A DNA stretch of 64,000 bases from Thermoplasmata archaeon (GTDB lineage Archaea; Thermoplasmatota; Thermoplasmata; Thermoplasmatales; Thermoplasmataceae): positions 1 to 64,000 of the forward strand of contig JAJZZE010000021.1 in assembly GCA_021797735.1 (NCBI GenBank). The letters are read 5' to 3'. The translations under genes and the position numbers were made by a program. A model generated the notes under the pieces. It had not been told where the DNA came from, did not search any database, and worked only from the letters and a program-made list of their open reading frames with translations. Positions 47,444 through 55,946 of this stretch are shown one piece after another (position 1 is the stretch's first letter; every line of letters begins with the position of its first letter).

Positions 47444-48100
47444 ATGTATGGCATGATCCGTTTATCTGGATTTCAGGCAATAAAGAATATTCCCAACTTT
47501 TTATCGATGAAATTCCTACAGAATCTGTAATTATATCCTCGTGCGATTTATCTCTAGAACTTACCAAAAAATTTAACAATATCAATACTTTTATTGAAAA
47601 TATTATGGTACATGATGGAGCCATGGATGCTGTTAATATTGATGGTGTAAGGAAATTAACTACTAATGATGCATTGCAGTCCTTAAAATTGAATGTTGAT
47701 ATAAAAAACAGCAATAAAATTTTAACTCAACTAATAAGCAATGAGGAAAATTTTATCAGGGAAAGAATATGTTTCGGTAAATTCATTGATGAAAAACTCG
47801 TTTCACGCGGTGCTATAATGTCTATTGCCGGCAACTATGCATCTGTTGGTGCTTTTTATACAATAGAAACTGAAAGAAAAAAAGGCTATGCGTCGGATAT
47901 AATAAAAGCAACAATAATGGAAGCATCACGGCATTCAAAAAATGCATGCTTATTTGTCCGGAATAACAATAGCAATGCAATTAATCTTTATAAAAAACTG
48001 GGTTTTATATGTACAGGTCATGCATGGTTCCACGATATAGGTACAGGCCTGAGCCCATAATCAAGCACATCATTTAAATATAGCCATATATTGAACTATT

Positions 48101-49267
48101 ATGTTGCAGAGGGAAAATAACAGCTTTGCCATAAAATTCGGGAGATTATTTAATTCCCATGGAGAATTTGATGATGGTTACCTTCTTATCAGAAATGGCA
48201 TAATTGATGGAATATACAACAAAAATTATAGGAATTATGACCTGCTGGATTATTCTGGTAAAATCGTTGTACCTGGATTTATTGATATACACACACATGG
48301 TTATTATGGCATAGATGCAATGGATTCCAGCGAGGCTAGTATACATTATTGGGCGGGTAAGATTATGGAACACGGTGTAACCTCGTTTATACCTACAGGT
48401 GTTTCAGCCCCTTTTGATAAAATTAAAAATTTTTTAAAGAAAATAAACAATGTCATGAACAATTATAACTATAATGAGTCAAGAATACTTGGGGCAAGGC
48501 TCGAAGGGCCATATATTAGTATAAATAAAAAAGGTGCGCACAATAAAAATTTTATCAGGGAAATTAATATGGAAGAAATAAATAATATAGCAGGTAATTA
48601 TAATAATACATTGAAAATTATAGACATGGCACCTGAACTATATCAGTTTGATGATGCATTCAGTGTTTTAAGCAGGGCAAATATAATAGTATCTGCAGGT
48701 CATACCGATGCAGATTTTCTTACATCGTTTCATGCCTTTAAAATTGGTGTCGGACTCATAACTCATTTTTACAACGCAATGTCCCCATTTAATCACAGGA
48801 ATCCTGGCATGGTCGGTGCGGGTTTTTTATCCAAAAATGTTTTTATTGAGTTAATATGTGATCTGCATCATGTTTCAGGCGAGGCTATAAAGATTTTGGC
48901 TAATCAGGTGGGCTTATCCCGATTGATAATGGTAACGGATTCACTATCCATAGGCGATTCAGGCAAAATTTATGGTGTACTTGGTGATATGAATATAGAA
49001 CTTAAGGATAGTGTTGCATGGATTAGCGGTACCAATACAATTGCTGGCAGCATTTTAACGCCAGATAAGGCATTGAGGAATCTTGTCTCAATAGGAATAA
49101 GGCCAGTAAATGCAATTCCATCATTGACATCGATACCTGCAAATTTATTGGGATTATCTGATATAGGTGATATAATTCCCGGTAAAAAAGCTGATTTGTG
49201 TATACTTGATAATAATTTTAATGTGGATTCTACAATAATAGACGGGAAAATTTTGTATAGTAAATAA
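48101..49267 (+). CDS. nagA: N-acetylglucosamine-6-phosphate deacetylase
   Basis: 388 residues, amidohydrolase superfamily. Removes acetate from GlcNAc-6-phosphate to give glucosamine-6-phosphate. VPGFIDIHTHGYYGID contains the H-x-H start; RLEGPYISINKKGAHN holds the metal Glu; SAGHTDAD and THFYNAMSPFNHRNPGMVGA hold metal and substrate His; VTDSLS carries the catalytic Asp (VTDA in most homologues). TTTAAATA at 48073-48080 is a TATA box 25 bases before the ATG, so it has its own promoter downstream of the broken GNAT gene. The GlmD-like gene follows at 38 bases: product and next substrate agree. Confidence 0.95.
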   Translation: MLQRENNSFAIKFGRLFNSHGEFDDGYLLIRNGIIDGIYNKNYRNYDLLDYSGKIVVPGFIDIHTHGYYGIDAMDSSEASIHYWAGKIMEHGVTSFIPTGVSAPFDKIKNFLKKINNVMNNYNYNESRILGARLEGPYISINKKGAHNKNFIREINMEEINNIAGNYNNTLKIIDMAPELYQFDDAFSVLSRANIIVSAGHTDADFLTSFHAFKIGVGLITHFYNAMSPFNHRNPGMVGAGFLSKNVFIELICDLHHVSGEAIKILANQVGLSRLIMVTDSLSIGDSGKIYGVLGDMNIELKDSVAWISGTNTIAGSILTPDKALRNLVSIGIRPVNAIPSLTSIPANLLGLSDIGDIIPGKKADLCILDNNFNVDSTIIDGKILYSK

Positions 49268-49305
49268 TACAAAAGTATATTATTTATTTTATGATTATAT
49301 AATAT

Positions 49306-50271
49306 ATGAATGATTCTAAGCATATAATGTTAGATGAAATTATAGAACAGAAAACTTTAATTAAAACTTTACCAGAAAAAATTGGAAATCAACTTTTAAA
49401 CATTATCGACAGGATTAAAACCTCAGATATAATATATATTACAGGCAGTGGAACAAGCTATCATGCATGCCTTATGCTGCAGTTGCTATTGAATAGGTTA
49501 AATATTAAATCTATTGCAATTCCAGCTTCAGAATTTAAATACTGGTTTAATGGTAAAATGTATAAAGAATTAATGCTAATTATATTTAGCCAATCCGGTG
49601 AAAGTATAGATGCAATCAATGCAATGAATTACGGTAAATCTATAAATTTGTATACGGTAGGTATAACTAATGAGGATAGGAGTAAACTGTATACAGACTC
49701 AGATTATGGAATATGTACATACGCAGGCCATGAAAAGGCTTTGGCTGCCACAAAAAGTCATATGGCACAGCTGATATGCAACCTTGAAATGTATTCAATG
49801 ATTGCAAATCAAAAAATTGATTATAACAGTATAGATTTTGATTATATTTTAAATAATCTTGAAAAAATAAGGCACATTGCATCGTTATTGCATAAATATG
49901 TAATATTCCTTGGTAGTGGATTGTTATATCCTGTAGCACTGGAAGCATCATTGAAAATGAAGGAGACATCGGTTACAATTTCAGAAGGTTACGCTGTCAG
50001 GGAATTCCTACACGGCCCAATGGAAGTACTCGATGCAGATTTTACAATAGTTTTTTTAGGTGAATATGAAGATAAAAATAAACTGAACAATTTTGGGTCA
50101 AACATAATAGAAATATCAAGCAACAGTAACGATTTTAATATAAAAGGCAATAATGAACTAACCTCTATATTTGAATACTTGATGTTTATTCAGTTACTTT
50201 CATATTTTAATGCATTAAATAAAGATCTTGACCCGGATCATCCGGATAAATTAAATAAAATTGTAAAATAA
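49306..50271 (+). CDS. SIS-domain glucosamine-6-phosphate deaminase (GlmD-like)
   Basis: 321 residues with two sugar-isomerase (SIS) domains related to the isomerase half of GlmS. IYITGSGTSYHACLML, LIIFSQSGESIDAINAM, TKSHMAQLIC, FLGSGLLYPVALEASLKMKE and REFLHGPMEVLD are the phosphosugar-binding blocks. The glutaminase half of GlmS is absent, as in the archaeal deaminase GlmD, which converts glucosamine-6-phosphate to fructose-6-phosphate and ammonia. Directly downstream of nagA, consistent with that step. Reverse (synthetic) action or another aminosugar cannot be excluded. Confidence 0.85.
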   Translation: MNDSKHIMLDEIIEQKTLIKTLPEKIGNQLLNIIDRIKTSDIIYITGSGTSYHACLMLQLLLNRLNIKSIAIPASEFKYWFNGKMYKELMLIIFSQSGESIDAINAMNYGKSINLYTVGITNEDRSKLYTDSDYGICTYAGHEKALAATKSHMAQLICNLEMYSMIANQKIDYNSIDFDYILNNLEKIRHIASLLHKYVIFLGSGLLYPVALEASLKMKETSVTISEGYAVREFLHGPMEVLDADFTIVFLGEYEDKNKLNNFGSNIIEISSNSNDFNIKGNNELTSIFEYLMFIQLLSYFNALNKDLDPDHPDKLNKIVK

Positions 50272-50298
50272 ATTTTTACATTATGCCATTATGAAAAG

Positions 50299-50508
50299 AT
50301 GCAGATACCTAATCATGATTACAGGAAACCGATGAAGAAAAGGTCTCTAAAGAAGATAGATTCCCATTGCAAAGAGCATGGAGTTTTATCACTATTTGCT
50401 GCCCTTTCTATGTACAGTGGTTCATACTGCAAGGAAATATTATTAACAGGTGAGGAAATAGATGCAAATGAGGCAAAAGAAATAAATTTTTATATAAATA
50501 ATAATTGA
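50299..50508 (+). CDS. Uncharacterised 69-residue protein in the amino-sugar operon
   Basis: A small protein with basic N-terminus (YRKPMKKRSLKKIDSH), a helical middle (GVLSLFAALSMYSG) and acidic end (GEEIDANEAKEINFYINNN), two Cys. No family recognised. It is spaced 27 bases after the GlmD-like gene and 7 bases before nagZ, so it almost certainly is in the same mRNA. Could be a small regulator or an accessory factor; nothing in the sequence decides. Confidence 0.65.
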   Translation: MQIPNHDYRKPMKKRSLKKIDSHCKEHGVLSLFAALSMYSGSYCKEILLTGEEIDANEAKEINFYINNN

Positions 50509-50515
50509 GGCTGAT

Positions 50516-51910
50516 ATGCATAATGGTTATTTTATACAATCAGGCATAAGCGGAAATGATATAAACCAAATAAAAAATTTTCTTGGAAAGGTCAAGCCTT
50601 CTTCAATTATTCTGAATAAGAATAATTTTCATGGTTTAGTGGAATTAAAGAATATTATACACGAAATAAATCATTTTTATAAAATTGATCTGAATATTGA
50701 TATTCCTTATTTTGCCATAGACCAGGAAGGTGGCAATGTTGTACGTATTATGGATATTGATTATATACCCAGCAACTATGCACTTGGCAGGATCAACAAC
50801 TTAAATTTAACACGTTATGCTGCCATGGTAACCGGCTTTAAATTAAATTCATATGGGATAAAATGGAATCTGGCACCAGATCTTGATATATTAAAAAATA
50901 CAGAAAATAAAGTCATACTGGAAAGGTCGTTCTCAAAGGATGTAATTACGGTAGCGGCTCATGGTGCTGCATATATAAATGGTATTAATAAATCTGGGGT
51001 GGCAGCAACAGCAAAACATTTTCCGGGTCATGGGTATGTAGAAGCGGATTCACATGAGATACTGCCTTCGGACGATAGATCGTACCCTGAGATTGAAAAT
51101 GATATGTATCCATTTACCGTGGCAATTGCACATAATGTAAATGCCATAATGATGTCACATGTGCTATTTCCTGAAATAGATGACTATCCGGCATCATTAT
51201 CATCCAAATTTTATTCTATACTGAGGAAAGATTTAAAATTTGGTGGTGTTATTATTACCGATTCGGTTAACATGAATGCCATTTCAAAAAATTACAGCAT
51301 AAAGGAAATTGTGCACAATACCATAAGCAATGCCGATTTTATCGAATGTGTTGACACAGATATGGTGATGGAAATACTTGAATGTATGAACCATACAGTA
51401 ATTAATAATGCAGATCAAAAGGCAATGCGCATAAAAAACCTTATAATAAATAAAAAATTGGGTTATAAACCACCGGAACATTTAATGAGCATCATATCAT
51501 TTTTAAGTGTGGAATGGAAAAGAGTAAAAATATTGGACCCAGAAAAGGAAACATTACTCATTTTTATGCCTTATAACCTTACACGGGTTAATTCAAGCAT
51601 AAACAATAATAACAGGCTTATATCGGAATTAAAAAAGTATAAAATGAAATATAATATAATAGATTTCGATGGTTTTCAAAAATTTACTGAAAAGAATAAG
51701 CAGATTATATTTATAGGGCGTAATGAAGTTTTTCATAACAACTATAAAATTATAAATGAAAAATCGTTAAATAATGACTGTGTGTATGTATCAACCGGCA
51801 TAGACAATGATACAGGATTATTAAATGATGATATAGGATATATATCGACATACAGCACAAAAATAGATAATATAATCAATGCAATTTATAAAATATTTGG
51901 TTTTTCATAG
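50516..51910 (+). CDS. nagZ: Beta-N-acetylglucosaminidase, GH3 (NagZ-like)
   Basis: 464 residues. Removes non-reducing GlcNAc from GlcNAc-MurNAc(-peptide) fragments. IDQEGGNVVRI is the substrate-binding motif; KHFPGHGYVEADSHEILP is the flexible loop with the His-Asp acid/base pair specific to NagZ; GVIITDSVNMNAI contains the Asp nucleophile. A second domain of about 130 residues follows. No signal peptide is seen (MHNGYFIQSGISGNDIN), so it is cytoplasmic, unlike the secreted B. subtilis enzyme. Last gene of the rightward nagA operon, seven bases after the small unknown gene. Confidence 0.93.
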   Translation: MHNGYFIQSGISGNDINQIKNFLGKVKPSSIILNKNNFHGLVELKNIIHEINHFYKIDLNIDIPYFAIDQEGGNVVRIMDIDYIPSNYALGRINNLNLTRYAAMVTGFKLNSYGIKWNLAPDLDILKNTENKVILERSFSKDVITVAAHGAAYINGINKSGVAATAKHFPGHGYVEADSHEILPSDDRSYPEIENDMYPFTVAIAHNVNAIMMSHVLFPEIDDYPASLSSKFYSILRKDLKFGGVIITDSVNMNAISKNYSIKEIVHNTISNADFIECVDTDMVMEILECMNHTVINNADQKAMRIKNLIINKKLGYKPPEHLMSIISFLSVEWKRVKILDPEKETLLIFMPYNLTRVNSSINNNNRLISELKKYKMKYNIIDFDGFQKFTEKNKQIIFIGRNEVFHNNYKIINEKSLNNDCVYVSTGIDNDTGLLNDDIGYISTYSTKIDNIINAIYKIFGFS

Positions 51911-51916
51911 TCAATA

Positions 51917-52966
51917 TTAAAAATCCATAAATATTGTATTGTTTAATATTCTCCTGAAGTGCAAGATATCTCTATTTTTTTTTGTTGGATATACCCTATT
52001 TGTCAGCAATATTGAAAACATATTATTACTTTTGTTAACAACAATAGATGTACCGGTAAATCCAGTATGCCCGAAAGATCCATATGGTAAATAATCACCC
52101 ATAAAGTTTGAATATCCATAAGCCTCAGATGGAGTTTCATACTTTGGTGTTTTTATCATCCACCCGCAACCGAATACTCCATGTAAATATCCATTTTGCA
52201 AGGTTGTAAATATATCAACCGTTTTTGTTTTCAATATCTCACCATGTATGAATTTGTCAACAAATATTATTAAATCGTTTATATCGCTGAATAAACCTGC
52301 ATGGCCAGCAACCCCACCAAGGTAATATGAATTTTCATCGTGAACCTTTCCCCTTAATATACCGCGTTTTGTTTTTTCTGTTGGTGCTATTAGATCATTG
52401 TATTCCGGCTTATATGATATATTTTTAAGGTTCAACGGTCTGATAATTTCGTTAAGTGCAATATTATCAAGAGTGTCATTATACAAGTATTCTATTATAA
52501 ACCCTAGCAAAATAAAATTTAAATCGCTATAAATTTCTTTTTTGTATATCTCTCCATTATATAACATATCAATTGTTTTCAGATACGATTTTTTATTTCT
52601 ACCAGTTAGATATAAAGGATATGTAGGTACAAATCCTGTACTGTGTGTTATTAATGATTTAATGGTAATATCATCTATATTTGAGTTTTTTATAAATCCG
52701 ATGGTCTTTAAATTATCCTCCATGCTTATTTTACCATTTTCAAGTAATTTGCCTATCAACGTAGTAATTATAATGGGTTTGGTTAACGATGCAAGGTCAT
52801 ATATTGTATCATTTGTATATGTGAAATTCAGCTTGTCTATTGAACCAAATGAATTTTTATAGATTATTTTACGGTTTTTAACTATGCCAAGGGTAAGTCC
52901 ATATGTAGCTTTTCTATAATTTTCACTTATAATTTTGTTTATTCTGTATAAAAAATCATTAAACAT
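51917..52966 (-). CDS. AmiE-like N-acetylmuramyl-L-alanine amidase, beta-lactamase fold
   Basis: 349 residues, class C beta-lactamase/serine hydrolase fold. YDLASLTKPI holds the S-x-x-K nucleophile pair; IYSDLNFILLG is the Y-x-N-like region; FGHTGFTGTS the third motif. VHDENSYYLGGVAGHAGLFSDINDL is a strong hallmark of the YbbE/AmiE group, which in B. subtilis releases the peptide from MurNAc next to nagZ and namZ. No signal peptide. Second gene of a leftward pair with the MurK-like kinase (30-base gap), ends six bases from nagZ's stop. Esterase action is the alternative. Confidence 0.8.
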   Translation of the reverse strand: MFNDFLYRINKIISENYRKATYGLTLGIVKNRKIIYKNSFGSIDKLNFTYTNDTIYDLASLTKPIIITTLIGKLLENGKISMEDNLKTIGFIKNSNIDDITIKSLITHSTGFVPTYPLYLTGRNKKSYLKTIDMLYNGEIYKKEIYSDLNFILLGFIIEYLYNDTLDNIALNEIIRPLNLKNISYKPEYNDLIAPTEKTKRGILRGKVHDENSYYLGGVAGHAGLFSDINDLIIFVDKFIHGEILKTKTVDIFTTLQNGYLHGVFGCGWMIKTPKYETPSEAYGYSNFMGDYLPYGSFGHTGFTGTSIVVNKSNNMFSILLTNRVYPTKKNRDILHFRRILNNTIFMDF

Positions 52967-52996
52967 AAATAACTATATACTACGATTTATAAAAAT

Positions 52997-54016
52997 TTAT
53001 TTAAAATATAGGTATTTATGCCTGGCATTTTCCGGAAGTTTATTTATATGATAATCTATTTGGTTTATAATATAATTTATATCATTTTTATTAATATTTA
53101 CATCATTATTATAAAGTGATAAAAGTATGGAACCAGCAACAGCATGATAACCGTATATTGGTTTTATAAATTCAGCATTGTCAATTTCGTTTAAAATATT
53201 TTCCTTCAATGCATTCCAGTAGAAATCTCCGGATCTATAAACACCACCATATCCACTGATAATAACATTTTCGAATTTTAACCTGCGATTAAGAGATAAT
53301 CCGCATTTCGCAGCCTCTTCTGCTGCATGTAAAATTATATCTTTTGCTATAATATCATTTTTTCTGGCTAAATCCGATACTATAACAGCCAGACCAGCAA
53401 TTTCACGTACATTAATTCTGCTTTTATAAATAATGTTTACAAGGTCTCTACTATTTTTAATATTAAAATTTTCCCTTATCCTATAATTCAGATTGGATTC
53501 GCTCGTATCCCTTAAATCATCAATCTGTGCGAATTCCTGCAGCGCCATTTTACCTATGTAAAAACCACCACCCTCATCACCTATAAGCCAGCCCCATCCA
53601 CTTGACCTTTCAAACACATTATTAAATTTGCCATAGGCAATCATTCCTGTTCCAGGAGCTATAACTATACCATTATCATTTAAAAATCTTGAAAAATATC
53701 CAGCTTCGCCATCATTATACAATTTATAATTTTTATTGCCCGAAATTTTTTTTACTATACTTTTTACTATTTCTGTGGATTTATTTGAATCCTTTACGCC
53801 TGCCACGGCAAATATATATTCTAATATATTATCTTCATCCATAGCGGAAATTTTTAATGCATCATTTATAGCCTTCCTTATGTTATAAATAGCCCTATAG
53901 ATACCTATATTTCTATAATTTGATGGCCCGCTTACACCTATTGATATAATATTTTTATCATCATATAATGCTGCTACAGTTTTCGTTGCTCCACCATCTA
54001 TAGCAATTCTTATCAT
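52997..54016 (-). CDS. N-acetylmuramate/N-acetylglucosamine kinase (BadF/BadG family, MurK-like)
   Basis: 339 residues, ASKHA actin-like ATPase fold. IAIDGGATKTVAALYD is the first phosphate loop, APGTGMIAYGKFN the second, SGWGWLIGDEGGGFYIGKMA the sugar-binding region, and VIISGYGGVYRSG the adenosine motif. This is the family of mammalian NAGK and clostridial MurK, which phosphorylates both GlcNAc and MurNAc at position 6. As archaea lack the PTS (MurP), such a kinase is what the pathway would need. Divergent from namZ by 76 bases. Confidence 0.85.
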   Translation of the reverse strand: MIRIAIDGGATKTVAALYDDKNIISIGVSGPSNYRNIGIYRAIYNIRKAINDALKISAMDEDNILEYIFAVAGVKDSNKSTEIVKSIVKKISGNKNYKLYNDGEAGYFSRFLNDNGIVIAPGTGMIAYGKFNNVFERSSGWGWLIGDEGGGFYIGKMALQEFAQIDDLRDTSESNLNYRIRENFNIKNSRDLVNIIYKSRINVREIAGLAVIVSDLARKNDIIAKDIILHAAEEAAKCGLSLNRRLKFENVIISGYGGVYRSGDFYWNALKENILNEIDNAEFIKPIYGYHAVAGSILLSLYNNDVNINKNDINYIINQIDYHINKLPENARHKYLYFK

Positions 54017-54092
54017 TGTAGGTATAAAGCTATAGTATATTTAAAAGTTGCATTTATAAAAAAAATAAAATATATGTATTATATATTATTTA
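54017..54092. promoter_or_regulatory. Divergent promoter region of the kinase and namZ genes
   Basis: A 76-base strongly AT-rich region must serve both directions. Rightwards AAAATATATGTATT lies about 25 bases before the namZ ATG; leftwards TTTAAATATACTATAGC on the minus strand lies about 25-30 bases before the kinase ATG. No ribosome site precedes either start, so both look leaderless and could be controlled together. Confidence 0.4.
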
Positions 54093-55274
54093 ATGTTAAA
54101 AATCGGACTCGATCATATAGAAGATATCAAAAATTTAGGTACAGGGAAAAAGGTAGGGTTAATAACAAACCATACGGGTTTAAATAGCAATTTTGTTAGT
54201 AATATAACAATATTTAAAAGTTTATTTCAAAACTCATTTTTAAAAATTTTTACACCGGAACACGGTCTATACGGGGCTGTTCAGGCTGGCGCAGATATCA
54301 GATCATATTACGATAATGACATTAAAATGAAAATTGTAAGTTTATACGGTAATGACAATAAGGATATTGACCCTGATAGTTCAATGAGGAAAAACGATAC
54401 ATCATATTTAAAAAAGAGCATGCCTTTTGATGAACTTAATGATATAGACATAATATTTTTTGATATACAGGATATAGGTACGAGGATATATACTTATATT
54501 TCTACTATGATATTATCCATGAATAAATGCAGTAAAATGGATAAAGAATTTGTAATACTGGATAGGCCAAATCCAATTGGCAGAAGCATTGAAGGCCCGA
54601 TTTTAATGTCATCGTTCAGATCGTTTATAGGCATAACAGAAATACCACTGAGGCATGGTATGACTGTAGGTGAAATCGGAAATTTTTATAATGATTTTTT
54701 TTTAAATTCATCTTTGAATTTGAAGGTAATAAAAATGGATAACTGGGATAAAAATTATTATAATTATATGCCATGGATTATGCCATCACCCAATATGCCC
54801 ACCTTAAATTCAGCAATTGTATATCCCGGCCAGGTAATGTTTGAAGGGTTAAATATATCAGAAGGCAGGGGAACAACCAAACCATTTGAAATAATTGCAT
54901 CTCCATGGATAAACTCCTATAAACTTGCAAGAGAAATGAATTCATTAAACCTTGATGGCATAAAATTTGTTGAAATAAAACTTGTACCGCAATTTTCAAA
55001 ATACAAATGTGAACTCTGTAATGGTGTATACCTGTGTATAACAGATTTTAATAAATATAAACCATATTACACATCATTAAAGTTAATAGAAAAATTGCTT
55101 GAATTATCGCACAATGATATCATTTTTTATGATAAATATTTTGATATGGTAAACGGCACGGATAAAGTTAGGAAAGCATTAATCGAAGGAAAAAATATTG
55201 ATGAACTTATTGGCAATATTGAAATATCCATTAATCGCTTTAAAGATAAAATCAGCAATATATTATTATATTAA
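54093..55274 (+). CDS. namZ: Exo-beta-N-acetylmuramidase NamZ-like (DUF1343, GH171)
   Basis: 393 residues. The DUF1343 hallmarks are complete: GKKVGLITNHTGLN, FTPEHGLYGAVQAGAD with the catalytic Glu, FDIQDIGTRIYTYISTM, LDRPNPIGRSIEGPIL, PLRHGMTVGEIG and FEGLNISEGRGTTKPFE. The family member YbbC of B. subtilis removes MurNAc from the non-reducing end of murein chains. No signal peptide. Ends with a 9-base overlap with the convergent DUF218 gene. Together with nagZ it could take a sugar chain apart completely. Confidence 0.93.
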   Translation: MLKIGLDHIEDIKNLGTGKKVGLITNHTGLNSNFVSNITIFKSLFQNSFLKIFTPEHGLYGAVQAGADIRSYYDNDIKMKIVSLYGNDNKDIDPDSSMRKNDTSYLKKSMPFDELNDIDIIFFDIQDIGTRIYTYISTMILSMNKCSKMDKEFVILDRPNPIGRSIEGPILMSSFRSFIGITEIPLRHGMTVGEIGNFYNDFFLNSSLNLKVIKMDNWDKNYYNYMPWIMPSPNMPTLNSAIVYPGQVMFEGLNISEGRGTTKPFEIIASPWINSYKLAREMNSLNLDGIKFVEIKLVPQFSKYKCELCNGVYLCITDFNKYKPYYTSLKLIEKLLELSHNDIIFYDKYFDMVNGTDKVRKALIEGKNIDELIGNIEISINRFKDKISNILLY

Positions 55275-55805
55275 ATTATTATATTTTTCAAGATTTTTTA
55301 TCCTAATATCAATACTATTATCTAAGTTTTCATCAATAAATTTTTTATCCATAAGCCATTTTATTCTTTCAATTCCAGCGTAATCGGCATTCCATTTGGA
55401 ACAATTTTTGCATTCTATTTCAATTCCCTTTAACAGTGAAGTAAATATATTGCATGCTCTTTTCATATGGAAACATGATGTTACCAGTTTTAATTTTTTT
55501 GTTTTTATGTTAATATCATATAATAGTTCCATGGTATAAATTGCATTTCCAAGCGTATTCATGGATCTGGTCTCCATCAATATTCTATATTTATCAATGC
55601 CATTTTTAATTGCGTACTCTTTCATGATTTCTGCCTCGGATTTATTACATTTGCTATTTGTATAACCACCACTGAATATTATATAATAATTGTTATCGGG
55701 CAAATTTTTTATTAGATCATCAACCCGGCTCCTCTGCATATCTGAGATGGTACAATCGTCATTGATTTTACATCCCAGCAAAACATAAAAATCTCCATCT
55801 ACCAT
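55266..55805 (-). CDS. DUF218 (YdcF/SanA-like) protein
   Basis: 179 residues. DFYVLLGCKINDD, IIFSGGYTNSKCNKSEAEIMKEYA and ILMETRSMNTLGNAIYTMEL with LVTSCFHMKRACNIF match the DUF218 alpha/beta fold. Family members such as SanA and ElyC in enterobacteria affect envelope integrity and peptidoglycan; biochemical function is unknown. No membrane helix here. The placement in the salvage region, between namZ and murQ, is suggestive. Confidence 0.82.
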   Translation of the reverse strand: MVDGDFYVLLGCKINDDCTISDMQRSRVDDLIKNLPDNNYYIIFSGGYTNSKCNKSEAEIMKEYAIKNGIDKYRILMETRSMNTLGNAIYTMELLYDINIKTKKLKLVTSCFHMKRACNIFTSLLKGIEIECKNCSKWNADYAGIERIKWLMDKKFIDENLDNSIDIRIKNLEKYNNLI

Positions 55806-55946
55806 TTAAAACATTATCAAATTGCAATTTATATATTTTTTGTTTTATATAATTTTTAATTTTATAATGACCTGAAATCCAAACACTTATCAATGGTTTT
55901 AAAATTTATATCAAAAAAATTATATTATTGATGTTACTGGTTAATC

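Larger units (their letters stand above)
45794..48060 (+). pseudogene. GNAT acetyltransferase gene interrupted by IS1182-type element
   Basis: The N-terminal part is 45794-45995 (starting with GTG, MIRLFHILEFEEANK) and the C-terminal part 47444-48060. Removing the IS and one GATC copy joins them without a frame change: the join reads SGYNDHVWHDPFIWISG. The restored protein is about 273 residues; the C-terminal half carries the GNAT acetyl-CoA loop ERKKGYASDIIKA and NNNSNAINLYKKLGF. Substrate unknown; an amino-sugar is possible from context but is inference. The C-terminal half has an ATG at 47605 and may still be made as a fragment. nagA follows 40 bases downstream. Confidence 0.9.

Noticed and set aside
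47605-48060. Independent GNAT gene starting at ATG 47605
   Set aside because: The frame continues upstream to the IS end and joins exactly to the fragment at 45794-45995, so this is the second half of one gene.
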